64,000 nucleotides of DNA, taken from NCBI RefSeq assembly GCF_018760785.1, contig NZ_JAHHZO010000002.1, positions 496,001 to 560,000 of the forward strand, written 5' to 3'. Both the position numbers and the translations under genes were made by a program. Below the pieces are notes generated by a model. It had not been told where the DNA came from and searched no databases. It was given only the letters and a program-made list of their open reading frames with translations. This document shows, in pieces, positions 9,721-18,275 of the stretch (its first letter is position 1; each line of letters starts with the position of its first letter). The DNA comes from Rhizobium sp. CSW-27 (GTDB lineage Bacteria > Pseudomonadota > Alphaproteobacteria > Rhizobiales > Rhizobiaceae).

Positions 9721-10746
9721 TCAGGCGCGCAGCGCCGCGAGCAGCTCTTCCATGTCGTCTGGAACCGGCGCCTCGAATTCCATAACCTCGCCGCTGCGGG
9801 GGTGTTCGAAGGCTAGAAGATAGGCGTGCAGCGCCTGCCGGCGGAAGCGGTTCACAACCTTGCGGGCGTCGTCCGGCAGAAGGTTGGCCTTGGTCTTGAA
9901 GGCTGCCCCGTAATCGGGATCGCCGAGCAGAGGATGGCCGATATGGGCCATGTGCACGCGGATCTGGTGCGTGCGCCCGGTTTCCAGCCGGCATTCCACC
10001 AGCGAGGCGAGGCAGTTCGCGTCCGGCGTCTCGTGGAAACGCTCGACCACTTCGTAATGAGTCACCGCCTCGCGTGCGTCACCGGCTTCCTCGCGCTTGA
10101 CGGTGCGCTTGGTACGGTCGGTACTGGAACGGCCAAGCGGTGCATCGATCGTGCCGCGAAGCTGGCGCGGGCGGCCCCAGACGAGGGCCATGTAGGCGCG
10201 TTCCAGCTCGCCGGTGCGGCCGTGGTCGGCAAACTGCGCGGCCAGATGCCGGTGCGCCACGTCGTTCTTGGCCACCACCATCACGCCGCTGGTTTCCTTG
10301 TCGAGCCTGTGCACGATGCCCGGCCGCTTGACGCCGCCGATGCCGGACAGGCTGTCGCCGCAATGATGGATCAGCGCATTGACCAGCGTGCCGGTCCAGT
10401 TGCCGGCGGCGGGATGCACCACCAGGCCGGCGGGCTTGACCACCACGATCAGGTCGTCATCCTCGTAGAGCACCTCGATCGGGATGTTCTCGCCCTTGGG
10501 TTCCGGATCTTCCGGTTCCGGCAGGACGAGTTCCACCACATCGCCCGCGGCGATCTTCTTCTTCGGTTCGGTGCAGGGGGTGCCGTTCAGCGTCACCGCG
10601 CCCTGTTCGATCAGCGCCTTCATGCGGCTGCGGGAAAAATCGCCGCCCATCTCGGCGGTGATCCACGCATCCAGCCGTCCTTCGGCATCCTCGCCGGCGC
10701 AGAGCACTTTCCTTGGCGTCGCGCCTTCGTTAAAGGGTTCGTTCAT
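9721..10746 (-). CDS. RluD-family 23S rRNA pseudouridine synthase
   Basis: A 341-residue protein with an N-terminal S4-like RNA-binding domain (residues ~18-80, including SRSRMKALIEQGAV) and a RluA-family catalytic domain with the active-site block RPGIVHRLDKETSGVMVV containing the catalytic Asp. The later segment RTHQIRVHMAHIGHPLLGD is also diagnostic. It isomerises uridines in large-subunit rRNA; the exact subtype (RluD versus RluC) is inferred. The ATG at 10746 is chosen because upstream sequence in the frame has no family similarity. Confidence 0.92.
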   Translation of the reverse strand: MNEPFNEGATPRKVLCAGEDAEGRLDAWITAEMGGDFSRSRMKALIEQGAVTLNGTPCTEPKKKIAAGDVVELVLPEPEDPEPKGENIPIEVLYEDDDLIVVVKPAGLVVHPAAGNWTGTLVNALIHHCGDSLSGIGGVKRPGIVHRLDKETSGVMVVAKNDVAHRHLAAQFADHGRTGELERAYMALVWGRPRQLRGTIDAPLGRSSTDRTKRTVKREEAGDAREAVTHYEVVERFHETPDANCLASLVECRLETGRTHQIRVHMAHIGHPLLGDPDYGAAFKTKANLLPDDARKVVNRFRRQALHAYLLAFEHPRSGEVMEFEAPVPDDMEELLAALRA

Positions 10747-10788
10747 TTCTTCATTCCGATGACTGTCAAACCGAAGGACGCCTGCCCG

Positions 10789-11178
10789 ATGGCCCATCTC
10801 GACCCCGAGCAACAGGAAGACGAGCCGCTCGATCCGGTGCTGGAAAACGTCCGGCGCAAGATGGTGCGCCTGCAACTGGTGTCCGGCGGCATCATGTTCA
10901 TCAGCCTTATGGCCGTGTTGATCGCGGTTGTCTACAAGGTGCGCAGCCAGCCGGCGCCCGTCCCGGCCGCGGTAACGGCATCGGCAGGTTTTTCCGTGCC
11001 GGCCGACCAGCCGCTTTCGGCAACCGTGCACCTGCCGCCGGGCTTTGCCGTGCAGTCGGTCTCGCAGTCCGGCAGCCAGATCCTGTTCTATGGCAGCATC
11101 AACGGCGTGAGGAAGGTGATGATCTTCGATCTTTCCGTCGGCCGCGTCATTGCCGATCTCACGGTTGCCGAACGCTGA
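10789..11178 (+). CDS. Small single-pass membrane protein of unknown function
   Basis: A 129-residue protein: an acidic N-terminal 25 residues, one transmembrane helix (LQLVSGGIMFISLMAVLIAV), a Pro/Ala linker and a ~65-residue C-terminal domain ending IADLTVAER. The ATG at 10789 has an AAGGA site 11 bases before it; an alternative ATG at 10759 lacks one. It is divergent from the rluD-type gene and ends one base before the RNA methyltransferase start, so it is probably co-transcribed with that gene. The C-terminal part looks like a small beta domain exposed to the periplasm. No function recognised. Confidence 0.7.
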   Translation: MAHLDPEQQEDEPLDPVLENVRRKMVRLQLVSGGIMFISLMAVLIAVVYKVRSQPAPVPAAVTASAGFSVPADQPLSATVHLPPGFAVQSVSQSGSQILFYGSINGVRKVMIFDLSVGRVIADLTVAER

Positions 11179-11179
11179 C

Positions 11180-12013
11180 ATGAGCCGCCGCCCCGCGCCG
11201 ATCCGCATCGACAGCGCCGAGGATCCCCGCATCGCGCCCTTCTGCAACATTCGCGAGCGGGACCTGATCGGCCGCGAGGGCGCCTTCATTGCCGAGGGGA
11301 CGGTGGTGCTGCGCATGCTGGCCGCCGCCCATGCGAAGGGAGAGGCGATCCGGGCCGACAGAATCCTGCTTCTCGAAAACCGGCTGGAGGGCGTTGCGGA
11401 TATTCTGGCTGCCTTTCCGCCCGACGTGCCGGTCTATGTCGCCTCCGGCCCGGTGCTGGATGCGATTGCGGGGTTCCACCTGCATCGCGGCGTGCTGGCG
11501 CTCGGCCGTCGCGAAAAGCCGCCCGCCGTCGAAAGCCTGCTCGACAGCTTGGCGCAGCCCGCATTGGTGGTGGTGGCCTGCGGCATTTCCAACCACGACA
11601 ATATCGGCTCGATCTTCCGCAATGCCGCGGCCTTCGGGGCAGGTGCGGTGCTGCTGGACGACAGCTGTTGCGATCCGCTCTATCGCAAGGCATTGCGCGT
11701 ATCGGTCGGTTCGGTGCTGAGCGTGCCCTATGCTCGGGGCGGAACGCCGCCTGCGCTGCTGGAGATCTTGCAGGCGCGCGGCTTTTCGGTCTGGGGCCTG
11801 TCGCCGCGCGGCAAGACCGATATCCGCGCCATCGAAGCGTCTGCGCGCATGGCGCTCGTCACCGGCACCGAAGGCGAGGGGTTGCCGGCGGCGGTGCTCG
11901 AACGCTTCGGCAGCGCCCGTATTCCGCAGCGGCCGGGGCTGGACAGCCTCAATGCCGCCACCGCCACCGGCGTCGCGCTCTACGAGATCGCGAGGCTGCA
12001 GGGCCTCGTCTGA
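11180..12013 (+). CDS. SpoU/TrmH-family RNA 2'-O-methyltransferase
   Basis: A 277-residue SPOUT methyltransferase. Motif 1 appears as ACGISNHDNIGSIFRNAAAF, motif 2 as LVTGTEGEGLP and motif 3 as RIPQRPGLDSLNAATATGVA, the three blocks that form the knotted SAM site. An N-terminal substrate-binding segment (~residues 1-120) precedes the core. It methylates a ribose in tRNA or rRNA; the target nucleotide cannot be inferred. Starts immediately after the upstream membrane protein gene. Confidence 0.92.
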   Translation: MSRRPAPIRIDSAEDPRIAPFCNIRERDLIGREGAFIAEGTVVLRMLAAAHAKGEAIRADRILLLENRLEGVADILAAFPPDVPVYVASGPVLDAIAGFHLHRGVLALGRREKPPAVESLLDSLAQPALVVVACGISNHDNIGSIFRNAAAFGAGAVLLDDSCCDPLYRKALRVSVGSVLSVPYARGGTPPALLEILQARGFSVWGLSPRGKTDIRAIEASARMALVTGTEGEGLPAAVLERFGSARIPQRPGLDSLNAATATGVALYEIARLQGLV

Positions 12014-12129
12014 GACCTTGCCGCACGCTGGCATGCGGCCTTTCGAACTGCAGCCGGCCTGTCGTTGCCGGAGGAGGGGCTGGCGGCTTGCCCGACCCGT
12101 TCAAGGGCGATCATCCCCTGCCTTTTCGA

Positions 12130-13374
12130 TCAGGCTTCGGTGCCGGCCGCGTTGAGTGCCGTCATCGACTTGCGGGCGCGGGCGGCAAGGCTTGCCCTGT
12201 CCGCCTGTGCGTCGGCGGGCGGCTCAGTGCCGGTGGCGGGTTCGCGCTCCAGAATGGCAAGGATCGGCGAGGCGGGGCCTTCCGCCGCGGCCGTCAGGGC
12301 CACCATGTCGGCCGCCATCTCCGCCAGTTCGCGGCGCAGGGTCTCGTCCCGCTCGCCGGTTGCGGCATCGGCCAGTTCCTCGCCAAGCGTCGCGCTTCTC
12401 AGGCGAAGCGCCTCGGCCTGCTCTTTCATGTCCGCCATGGCCGGGGCCTCCTCAACGGGGTCTGCGGGTATCGGTGTGTCGACAGGCGGCATCCGGTCGT
12501 TGCCGGGTTCACGCCGCCGGGCCGAGAGCGCCCTGCGCTCGGCCTGCATGGTTTTCTTGCGGGGCAGGGGATAGCTGCCGGTGATCGGCTCGTGCCATTC
12601 CACATCCAGGCCGCTGCCGCGGCCGCGCAGCCGCTCGATTTCCTGCAGTCGGCGATCGAGCGCCTCCTGCGTGTCGGCCTTTTCCGCCGCCTCGCGGCTC
12701 AGCTTTTCCTCCAGCCGCGCCACGCGTGCCTCCTGCTGTGCCAGGCGCTGCTCGGCCTGCTTGGCCCGCGTCGTCATCAGCTTCAGGTCGGTGCGCAGGC
12801 TGTCGCGTTCGCCAGTCAGCGTGGCCATGCGTTGCTTGAGGTGGTCCGAGGCCGTCTCGCTGGTGGAGAGATTGATGTTCAGGTGGTCGAGATCCAGCGT
12901 CAGTTTCTGCACGCGGGCGCGCAGGGTCTCGATCTCGGCCTCCTTGGCGGCGGCATTGCTTTCCACCCGGCGCAACGCCTCCTTCAATTGCTGAATGAAG
13001 GCCTCCTCCCGGCGCAGCCGCGAGCGCAGGTCGGCGGCCTCGATGCTCATCTCCTCGATCTGCATCATCCGCTCGTGCTGGCCGGCATTCAGATCGGCGG
13101 CCTCCTGGCTCAGCCTGTCGAAGGCCAGCTGCAGGGCGAGGCTCTTTTCGCGCTCTTCGACAAGTTCCTGGCGGGTGCGCGCATTCTCCGCCGCATAGAC
13201 GGCGCGCGCCATGTCGCGTTGGGCGCGCACCTCCGCCGGGCTGATCGGCATCGTCGCCTTCAGGCGGTCCTCGGTGTAGCGCACGATGCGCCGATGCACC
13301 GGCGAGGCCAGCACCATGACCAGCAAGGTCGCGCTCAGAAAGCCCAGGCCGTAAAGAAGCGCGAATTGGATCAC
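12130..13374 (-). CDS. Membrane-anchored coiled-coil protein of unknown function
   Basis: A 414-residue protein with one N-terminal transmembrane helix (residues ~3-22) followed by a long predicted coiled coil (~residues 45-270) dense in Glu, Arg, Leu and Gln with heptad-like spacing, then a charged, low-complexity tail. The helix followed by RRIVRYTEDRLKATMPISPAE gives a cytoplasmic coiled-coil rod tethered to the inner membrane. Proteins of this shape act in envelope or division scaffolding, but no family function is recognised. Confidence 0.75.
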   Translation of the reverse strand: MIQFALLYGLGFLSATLLVMVLASPVHRRIVRYTEDRLKATMPISPAEVRAQRDMARAVYAAENARTRQELVEEREKSLALQLAFDRLSQEAADLNAGQHERMMQIEEMSIEAADLRSRLRREEAFIQQLKEALRRVESNAAAKEAEIETLRARVQKLTLDLDHLNINLSTSETASDHLKQRMATLTGERDSLRTDLKLMTTRAKQAEQRLAQQEARVARLEEKLSREAAEKADTQEALDRRLQEIERLRGRGSGLDVEWHEPITGSYPLPRKKTMQAERRALSARRREPGNDRMPPVDTPIPADPVEEAPAMADMKEQAEALRLRSATLGEELADAATGERDETLRRELAEMAADMVALTAAAEGPASPILAILEREPATGTEPPADAQADRASLAARARKSMTALNAAGTEA

Positions 13375-13504
13375 GAGCGATGCATCCCGGAATGCAGAAT
13401 ATTAGATAGAGCTAGAGGAACGCGGGCCGCAGGGCAACCGGTGGCGCGAAATCTGCGTCACCTGTGTCTCAAAGGTCGCGTGCCGGCGGGCCTGGGCACC
13501 GGTC

Positions 13505-14095
13505 TCAGAAAGGGTTCCAGGTGGGCGCCCGGGTGAATTTCAGATAGCCGACATTGACGCCCAGACGGGCGCCGACGCCCGTGCGGATGGGCACGATCAG
13601 CACATTGTCGTTGCGCAGCGCCGTCATGCCGACGCCGGCCACCACGAAGGCCGAGCCGCTGACGCCGCCGTAGCGCTGGTAGAGCGTATCGATGGAGGGC
13701 AGGTTGTAGACCAGCATCATGGCGCGGGTGCCCTGGCCGCCGTAATCGATGCCGAGCGAAGGCCCCTGCCAGAAGGCCGGATGCTGGCCCGCATTCTTGG
13801 TGTAGAGCTGGCCCTCGCCATAGGTCAGGCCGGCGATGAACGCGCCGGAGCCTTCCTGACCGAGAATGTAGCCGTTCGGCAGGCCGTATTTCTGGAAGGC
13901 GTTCTCCACCACCTTGGCCAGCGCACCGCTGGTATTGCCGAAGAAGCTGTGCCCGGCATCGACGATTTCCTGCACCGAATATTGTTCGCCGGATTGCTGC
14001 TGCGCCTTTGCCGGCGAGACCGGCATGACGGCAAGAAGCGCCATCATCGGCACGGCGAACAATCGGGCGAGGGCGAAAAATCTCTCGAAACGCAT
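13505..14095 (-). CDS. eipA: EipA-like periplasmic envelope protein (DUF1134)
   Basis: A 196-residue secreted protein with a signal peptide (cleavage near SPAKA-QQQ, residues ~28-32). The mature part matches DUF1134: GHSFFGNTSGALAKVVE, GYILGQEGSGAFIAGLTYGEG and a C-terminal beta-rich half. In Brucella the DUF1134 protein EipA is a small periplasmic beta-barrel needed for envelope stress resistance, and its gene is directly activated by CtrA. Here a CtrA-box-like site lies 69 bases before the start, and ctrA itself is nearby. Confidence 0.85.
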   Translation of the reverse strand: MRFERFFALARLFAVPMMALLAVMPVSPAKAQQQSGEQYSVQEIVDAGHSFFGNTSGALAKVVENAFQKYGLPNGYILGQEGSGAFIAGLTYGEGQLYTKNAGQHPAFWQGPSLGIDYGGQGTRAMMLVYNLPSIDTLYQRYGGVSGSAFVVAGVGMTALRNDNVLIVPIRTGVGARLGVNVGYLKFTRAPTWNPF

Positions 14096-14163
14096 TGGCC
14101 TGTCCGTTTTTATTGATCCATTGATGCCTGCGATCGCGGCTTAACCATCTTGCGACCATCCTG

Positions 14164-14178
14164 TTAACAACCGGTTTA
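14164..14178. promoter_or_regulatory. CtrA-box-like site between eipA and chpT
   Basis: TTAA-N7-TTTA followed by C differs at one base from the CtrA consensus TTAA-N7-TTAA. It could serve eipA (minus) or chpT (plus); published Brucella eipA activation by CtrA favours eipA. Confidence 0.5.
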
Positions 14179-14296
14179 CCAAAAATGGTGTCATTATGGC
14201 GGAAAGGCAGGCGGTTCGTTTCGCCTTGCCAACTTCACGCAACATTGTCGTGAGACAGAACGCTCCATCTTCAGACGCAGGATCAGGAAACCACCG

Positions 14297-14941
14297 ATGC
14301 CGAAGAATCCGAACCTTACCCTCAGCGGTCCCGATCTGGCAGCGCTTCTGTGCAGCCGCGTCTGCCATGACGTTATCTCGCCGGTCGGCGCCATCAACAA
14401 CGGCCTCGAACTCCTGGACGAGGGCGGTGCCGATGCCGATGCGCTGGATCTCATCCGCACCTCGGCGCTCAACGCGTCGGTGCGGCTCAAATTCGCGCGT
14501 CTTGCCTTCGGCGCCTCCGGCTCCGTCGGGGCCTCGATCGACACCGGCGAGGCGGAGAAGGCGGCCAAGGACTTTGCCGCTGCGGAAAAGAAGACCGAGG
14601 TCAGCTGGAGCGGCCCGCGCGCCATCATCCCGAAGAACCGCGTCAAGCTGCTGCTCAACCTGTTCATGGTGGCCTACAGCGCCATTCCGCGCGGCGGTTC
14701 GATCGACGTGGCGCTGGAAAACCCGGAAACCGAGGCCCGCTTCACCCTGACCGTCAAGGGCCGCATGCTGCGCCTGCCGCCGAAATTCGTCGAACTGTGC
14801 AACGGCACGGCGGAAGAACTGGCCGATGCCCACACCATCCAGCCCTATTACACGGTGCTGCTGGCCGAGGAATGCGGCATGCAGTTGCGCCATGTGGTGG
14901 AAGACGACCGCATCCTGTTCATCGCCGAGATGGGCGCGTGA
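14297..14941 (+). CDS. chpT: Histidine phosphotransferase ChpT
   Basis: A 214-residue protein that relays phosphate from the hybrid kinase CckA to CtrA and CpdR in alphaproteobacteria. The phospho-accepting His is His24 in RVCHDVISPVGAINNGLELL, which matches the ChpT DHp helix. The C-terminal part (residues ~85-214) is the degenerate Bergerat-like domain without ATP-binding motifs. It is followed at 15047 by a receiver protein and then, on the opposite strand, by ctrA, so donor and target lie within 2 kb. Confidence 0.9.
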   Translation: MPKNPNLTLSGPDLAALLCSRVCHDVISPVGAINNGLELLDEGGADADALDLIRTSALNASVRLKFARLAFGASGSVGASIDTGEAEKAAKDFAAAEKKTEVSWSGPRAIIPKNRVKLLLNLFMVAYSAIPRGGSIDVALENPETEARFTLTVKGRMLRLPPKFVELCNGTAEELADAHTIQPYYTVLLAEECGMQLRHVVEDDRILFIAEMGA

Positions 14942-15046
14942 GGTGCTGCGCCCTGCGGTAACGCTTCATTAGCCGGGGCGAATTATCCTGAAATGCGAGC
15001 CTTGCACAGACAGGGCCGCATTTCGTTCCGGCTTGGAGGGTAGACC

Positions 15047-15409
15047 ATGCAGCGCCTGATGATTGCCGACGCATCCGAGATCGTGCGCACGGTTGCCAAG
15101 CGCATCCTGTCGGAAATGGGCTTCCTGGTGGCGGAGGCGGGCAGTGACCGCGAGGCACTGATGCGCTGCCAGGCGGAACTGCCGGCCATCCTCATCGTGG
15201 ATGCGGGGCTTGAAGGCGCGCTGGAACTGATCTCCCGCGTCAAGGCGCTGCCCGAAGGCGGCCGGGTGCGCATCTATTACTGCGTCATCGAGGCCGATCT
15301 AAAGAAGATGATGCTCGGCAAGCGGGCCGGCGCCGACGATTTCCTGCTGAAGCCGTTTGACCGCAAGATTCTTTCTGCCGTGTTTGGCGCCTATGCGGTT
15401 GCCGCCTGA
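15047..15409 (+). CDS. Single-domain response regulator (atypical receiver) next to chpT
   Basis: A 120-residue receiver domain with no output domain. The phosphorylatable Asp is Asp52 (ILIVDAGLEG) and the conserved Lys is in FLLKPFD. The acidic pocket is reduced to IADAS instead of two adjacent acidic residues, and the usual Thr/Ser position reads within YYCVIE, so switching may be altered. It lies 105 bases after chpT on the same strand. Candidate roles are a phosphate sink or a ChpT partner. It does not look like CpdR or DivK. Confidence 0.75.
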   Translation: MQRLMIADASEIVRTVAKRILSEMGFLVAEAGSDREALMRCQAELPAILIVDAGLEGALELISRVKALPEGGRVRIYYCVIEADLKKMMLGKRAGADDFLLKPFDRKILSAVFGAYAVAA

Positions 15410-15521
15410 GGCGCAGCCGCCCCTTTCCTTCACGCAATGCTACCGCACCGGCCGGGGCGTCGTTCCCGTCTGCCTGTCGATCGGGGCAGGGCTTGCAGCC
15501 TTCGGGATCCGGCTGAAACGC

Positions 15522-15547
15522 AAAACGCCCGGAGAAAGCTCCGGGCG
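15522..15547 (-). terminator. Rho-independent terminator of ctrA
   Basis: On the minus strand a perfect 9-bp stem (CGCCCGGAG/CTCCGGGCG) with a 4-base loop is followed by TTTT, about 32 bases past the ctrA stop codon. Confidence 0.75.
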
Positions 15548-15578
15548 CTCGACGGATCGCGGGTCTCTTTAAGGGGGG

Positions 15579-16280
15579 TCAGGCTGTTTCGGCGTATTCG
15601 CCGCCATCCGGTTCGCGCAGCACGTAGCCGCGGCCCCAGACGGTCTCGATGTAGTTCGCGCCGCCTGCGGCGTTTGCCAGCTTCTTGCGAAGCTTGCAGA
15701 TGAACACGTCGATGATCTTCAGTTCCGGCTCGTCCATCCCGCCGTAGAGATGGTTGAGGAACATTTCCTTGGTGAGCGTCGTGCCCTTGCGCAGCGACAG
15801 AAGCTCCAGCATCTGGTATTCCTTGCCGGTCAGGTGAACCCGCTGGCCGCCGACTTCGACGGTCTTGGCATCCAGGTTCACGACCAGTTCGCCGGTCACG
15901 ATGATCGACTGGGCATGACCCTTCGAACGGCGGACGATGGCGTGGATGCGTGCAACAAGCTCGTCCTTGTGGAACGGCTTGGTCATGTAGTCGTCGGCGC
16001 CGAAGCCGAGGCCGCGAACCTTGTCCTCGATGCCGGCCATGCCGGAGAGAATGAGGATCGGCGTCTTGACCTTGGACAGACGCAGCGTGCGCAGAACCTC
16101 GTAACCGGACATGTCCGGCAGGTTGAGATCCAGCAGAATGATATCGTAGTCGTACAGCTTGCCGAGGTCGACGCCTTCTTCCCCGAGATCCGTCGTGTAG
16201 ACGTTGAAGCTCTCGGACTTCAGCATCAACTCGATGCTCTGGGCAGTCGCGCTGTCATCTTCGATGAGTAGAACCCGCAT
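15579..16280 (-). CDS. ctrA: Cell-cycle master response regulator CtrA
   Basis: A 233-residue OmpR-type regulator: receiver domain (residues 1-~118; acidic pair in IEDDS, phospho-Asp51 in [11 protein letters not shown], Lys in MTKPF) and a winged-helix domain (~125-225) containing [19 protein letters not shown] and the recognition part ending [12 protein letters not shown]. It controls division, flagellum and DNA methylation genes and replication initiation. The C-terminus ends in small residues (ETA), compatible with ClpXP turnover. The large upstream region carries several GANTC sites. Confidence 0.97.
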   Translation of the reverse strand: MRVLLIEDDSATAQSIELMLKSESFNVYTTDLGEEGVDLGKLYDYDIILLDLNLPDMSGYEVLRTLRLSKVKTPILILSGMAGIEDKVRGLGFGADDYMTKPFHKDELVARIHAIVRRSKGHAQSIIVTGELVVNLDAKTVEVGGQRVHLTGKEYQMLELLSLRKGTTLTKEMFLNHLYGGMDEPELKIIDVFICKLRKKLANAAGGANYIETVWGRGYVLREPDGGEYAETA

Positions 16281-16383
16281 AATTTTCCCCTTTACCGCCG
16301 CGAAGGTATGAATGGCCCCCTACGCGAGACGGATCCAGACGTTGCCTGATTTGGAAGCTGACACCAATTGGTTAACAAACTCT

Positions 16384-16667
16384 GACTCCCTTTGGCAAGG
16401 CACAGGAATTCGTTAAACAAACTTGGTATTCGCCTGATTTCTCTTGTGAATCTGCCAGCGCCATACCTGAATCTGCTTGTGAGGAATTCCTCGTAAGTGA
16501 TTCAGACGACTCATCATTGTCGTCTGCCGAAATCGGCCATGGCATTTACGGACCCTTAAACGATCGTCCCTATCATTAACGATGCCCGTAAATGAAAGGT
16601 TACCGCGGACGGGGTTTTCATTAACGCCGCGGCAATTTTTCAGTCCGAAGTGTTGCAGCTCGGACTC
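16384..16667. promoter_or_regulatory. Cluster of six GANTC (CcrM) sites upstream of ctrA
   Basis: GANTC sites begin at 16384, 16448, 16469, 16499, 16508 and 16663; five fall within 130 bases. The 439-base ctrA/fliJ gap contains no convincing gene. CcrM methylates GANTC and is known to tune ctrA promoters in Caulobacter. Confidence 0.55.
16545..16559. promoter_or_regulatory. CtrA-box-like site between ctrA and the FliJ-like gene
   Basis: TTTA-N7-TTAA, one mismatch from TTAA-N7-TTAA. It lies 161 bases before the FliJ-like gene and 265 bases before ctrA, so either could be the target. Confidence 0.45.
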
Positions 16668-16719
16668 AGGGGGAATTGGAAAAGGAGCCGGGGTCTCGCT
16701 ATCCACGGGAGTATTGCGT

Positions 16720-17070
16720 ATGAAGACGCGTGACAGCCTTGTGCGCCTGAAAGAATTTCAGGTGAATGAAAAGCGCCGCCAACTGCAGCAATTGCAGCTG
16801 ATGATGGCGGAATTCGAACGAATGGCGAAAGAACTGGAGCACCAGATTTCGCTGGAAGAGAAGAAGTCGGGCATCACGGACCCGAATCACTTCGCCTATC
16901 CCACCTTCGCAAAGGCGGCGCGTCAGCGGGCCGACAATCTGCAGGTGTCGATTCGCGAATTGCGCGTGCAGCAGGAAAGCGCCGAACTGGCGCTGGAAGA
17001 GGCCCAGGCGGAGCTTGCCAAGGCAACGGCCCTGGAAGAACGCGACGGGCATCAGCGCGCCCGCGCCTGA
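16720..17070 (+). CDS. FliJ-like flagellar export chaperone
   Basis: A 116-residue, almost wholly helical protein with heptad-like Leu/Gln/Glu spacing throughout (for example LQQLQLMMAEFERMAKELEH), matching the size and coiled-coil form of FliJ, which links the export ATPase FliI to the type III gate. Start ATG has GGGAG 8 bases upstream. It is divergent from ctrA; flagellar genes are classic CtrA targets. No fliI neighbour is present, so the assignment rests on shape and position. Confidence 0.6.
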   Translation: MKTRDSLVRLKEFQVNEKRRQLQQLQLMMAEFERMAKELEHQISLEEKKSGITDPNHFAYPTFAKAARQRADNLQVSIRELRVQQESAELALEEAQAELAKATALEERDGHQRARA

Positions 17071-17175
17071 CGCCGTCATCGTGACCGGTTTTTGAGGCGT
17101 GCACGCGAGGGGGCGTGCGCGCTTCCTGCCGTTTGTACAGCTCGCCCGTGGCCGATCACCAGCTTCGGAACGGGC

Positions 17176-17457
17176 TCAGGTCTTCAGGATATCCTGCCAG
17201 TCCGGATGCCGGTCGAGTTGCGCCTTGAAGAAGGGGCAGAGCGGGATGATCTTCCATCCGCCGGCACGGGCGGCCTCGACGGCGTGCAGCGCCAGCGTCT
17301 GGCCGACACCCTGGCCGCGCAGCGCATCAGGCACCAGCGTGTGGTCGATGATGATGAGGCTGGGCGAGGCGCGCGAGAAGGTCATCTCGGCGGTCGTCCC
17401 GTCGATCGTCGCGTGATAGCGCCCGCCGGAGGCGCCGTTTTCTTCGTGAATCTGCAT
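17176..17457 (-). CDS. GNAT-like N-acetyltransferase, short YjdJ type
   Basis: A 93-residue protein of the small GNAT subgroup, with the acetyl-CoA loop visible as VPDALRGQGVGQTLALHAVEAA and the terminal segment IPLCPFFKAQLDRHPDW typical of this family. These proteins keep only the CoA-binding half of the fold; their substrates are unknown. It stands alone between the FliJ-like gene and sciP and reads on the same strand as sciP. Confidence 0.85.
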   Translation of the reverse strand: MQIHEENGASGGRYHATIDGTTAEMTFSRASPSLIIIDHTLVPDALRGQGVGQTLALHAVEAARAGGWKIIPLCPFFKAQLDRHPDWQDILKT

Positions 17458-17759
17458 CGAACATCGTCCTTTCCTTGGCCTCAGCCTGCGGAACTAGCGC
17501 GCGGCGGCGGGAAAGGAAGGTCCTGATGCGGCGTGCAAGTCTTGCACGATCCCGCGGTCTGCCGCTCGGCGGTGGGGGGCTTGCGGCTGGCGGTGGTCCT
17601 CGCTCAGCCTTGCCTGTCCTCATGGCGGCGGGGCGCACATTGCCCCGTCATTCTGCCTGCCGTCGATGCATCGGGGGGAGGGGGCAACGAAGCCCAACGC
17701 CGACGAGCCCCTGGACGTCTGCCCCGGGGGTCGGCCATGTTCCGCTCGAACGCTGCCGT
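17458..17759. other. Intergenic stretch, 302 bases
   Basis: No convincing gene, RNA or terminator was seen here. The open frames that cross it have proline/arginine-rich, shadow-like composition. Confidence 0.5.
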
Positions 17760-18035
17760 CTAGTGGCGATACTGCTGGATGCGCGTCGTTCTGAGGCCCG
17801 GAAGGCCATGGTCATTGATCGACGACTGCCAGGACAGGAATTCTTCCACCGTCAGCGTATAGCGTTCGCAGGCTTCCTCGAGGCTCAACAGGCCACCGCG
17901 CACCGCCGCAACCACCTCTGCCTTGCGGCGGATCACCCAGCGGCGCGTATTGGCCGGCGGAAGGTCCGCAATGGTCAGGGGGCTGCCATCGGGACCGATG
18001 ACATATTTCACTCGTGGACGGATCATTTCGGTCAT
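17760..18035 (-). CDS. sciP: CtrA inhibitor SciP (DUF1153)
   Basis: A 91-residue helix-turn-helix protein. The opening MTEMIRPRVKYVIGPDG and the core TRRWVIRRKAEVVAAVRGGL, LSLEEACERYTLTVEEFLSW match SciP, which binds DNA or CtrA and blocks CtrA-dependent transcription early in the cell cycle. The internal ATG at 18035 is used because the family starts there and an upstream extension has no counterpart. A CtrA-box-like site and one GANTC (18038-18042) lie directly upstream. Confidence 0.92.
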   Translation of the reverse strand: MTEMIRPRVKYVIGPDGSPLTIADLPPANTRRWVIRRKAEVVAAVRGGLLSLEEACERYTLTVEEFLSWQSSINDHGLPGLRTTRIQQYRH

Positions 18036-18087
18036 TGGACTCTCTACACTACACAAGACCACGGCAGTGACCGTACTCACGCAGATT

Positions 18088-18102
18088 TTAACATTTGGCT
18101 AA
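18088..18102. promoter_or_regulatory. CtrA-box-like site upstream of sciP
   Basis: TTAA-N7-CTAA, one mismatch from the consensus, 53-67 bases before the sciP start. In Caulobacter sciP is itself a CtrA-dependent gene. Confidence 0.5.
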
Positions 18103-18275
18103 ATGGGAACCCGGTTTTGTCGGAAATCGCTGACGAAACACATTTTGCCCCACATTTTTTCGTAGATCCGTGCGGCTGTTTTGTCTTTCGCAAGATTAGA
18201 ATGTTCTTGTTCAAGGTTTGAAGGCGCCTTGTGCGAGCAAAGCGCCCTGACCGGCAGTCGTGCCTGCCGGCGTTT

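Noticed and set aside
15047..15409. CpdR or DivK as name for the receiver next to chpT
   Set aside because: The acidic pocket and flanking residues do not match either protein as I know them, so only a generic name is given.
16413..16706. 97-residue minus-strand frame in the ctrA/FliJ-like gap
   Set aside because: No family similarity or ribosome site; the region is better read as promoter DNA.
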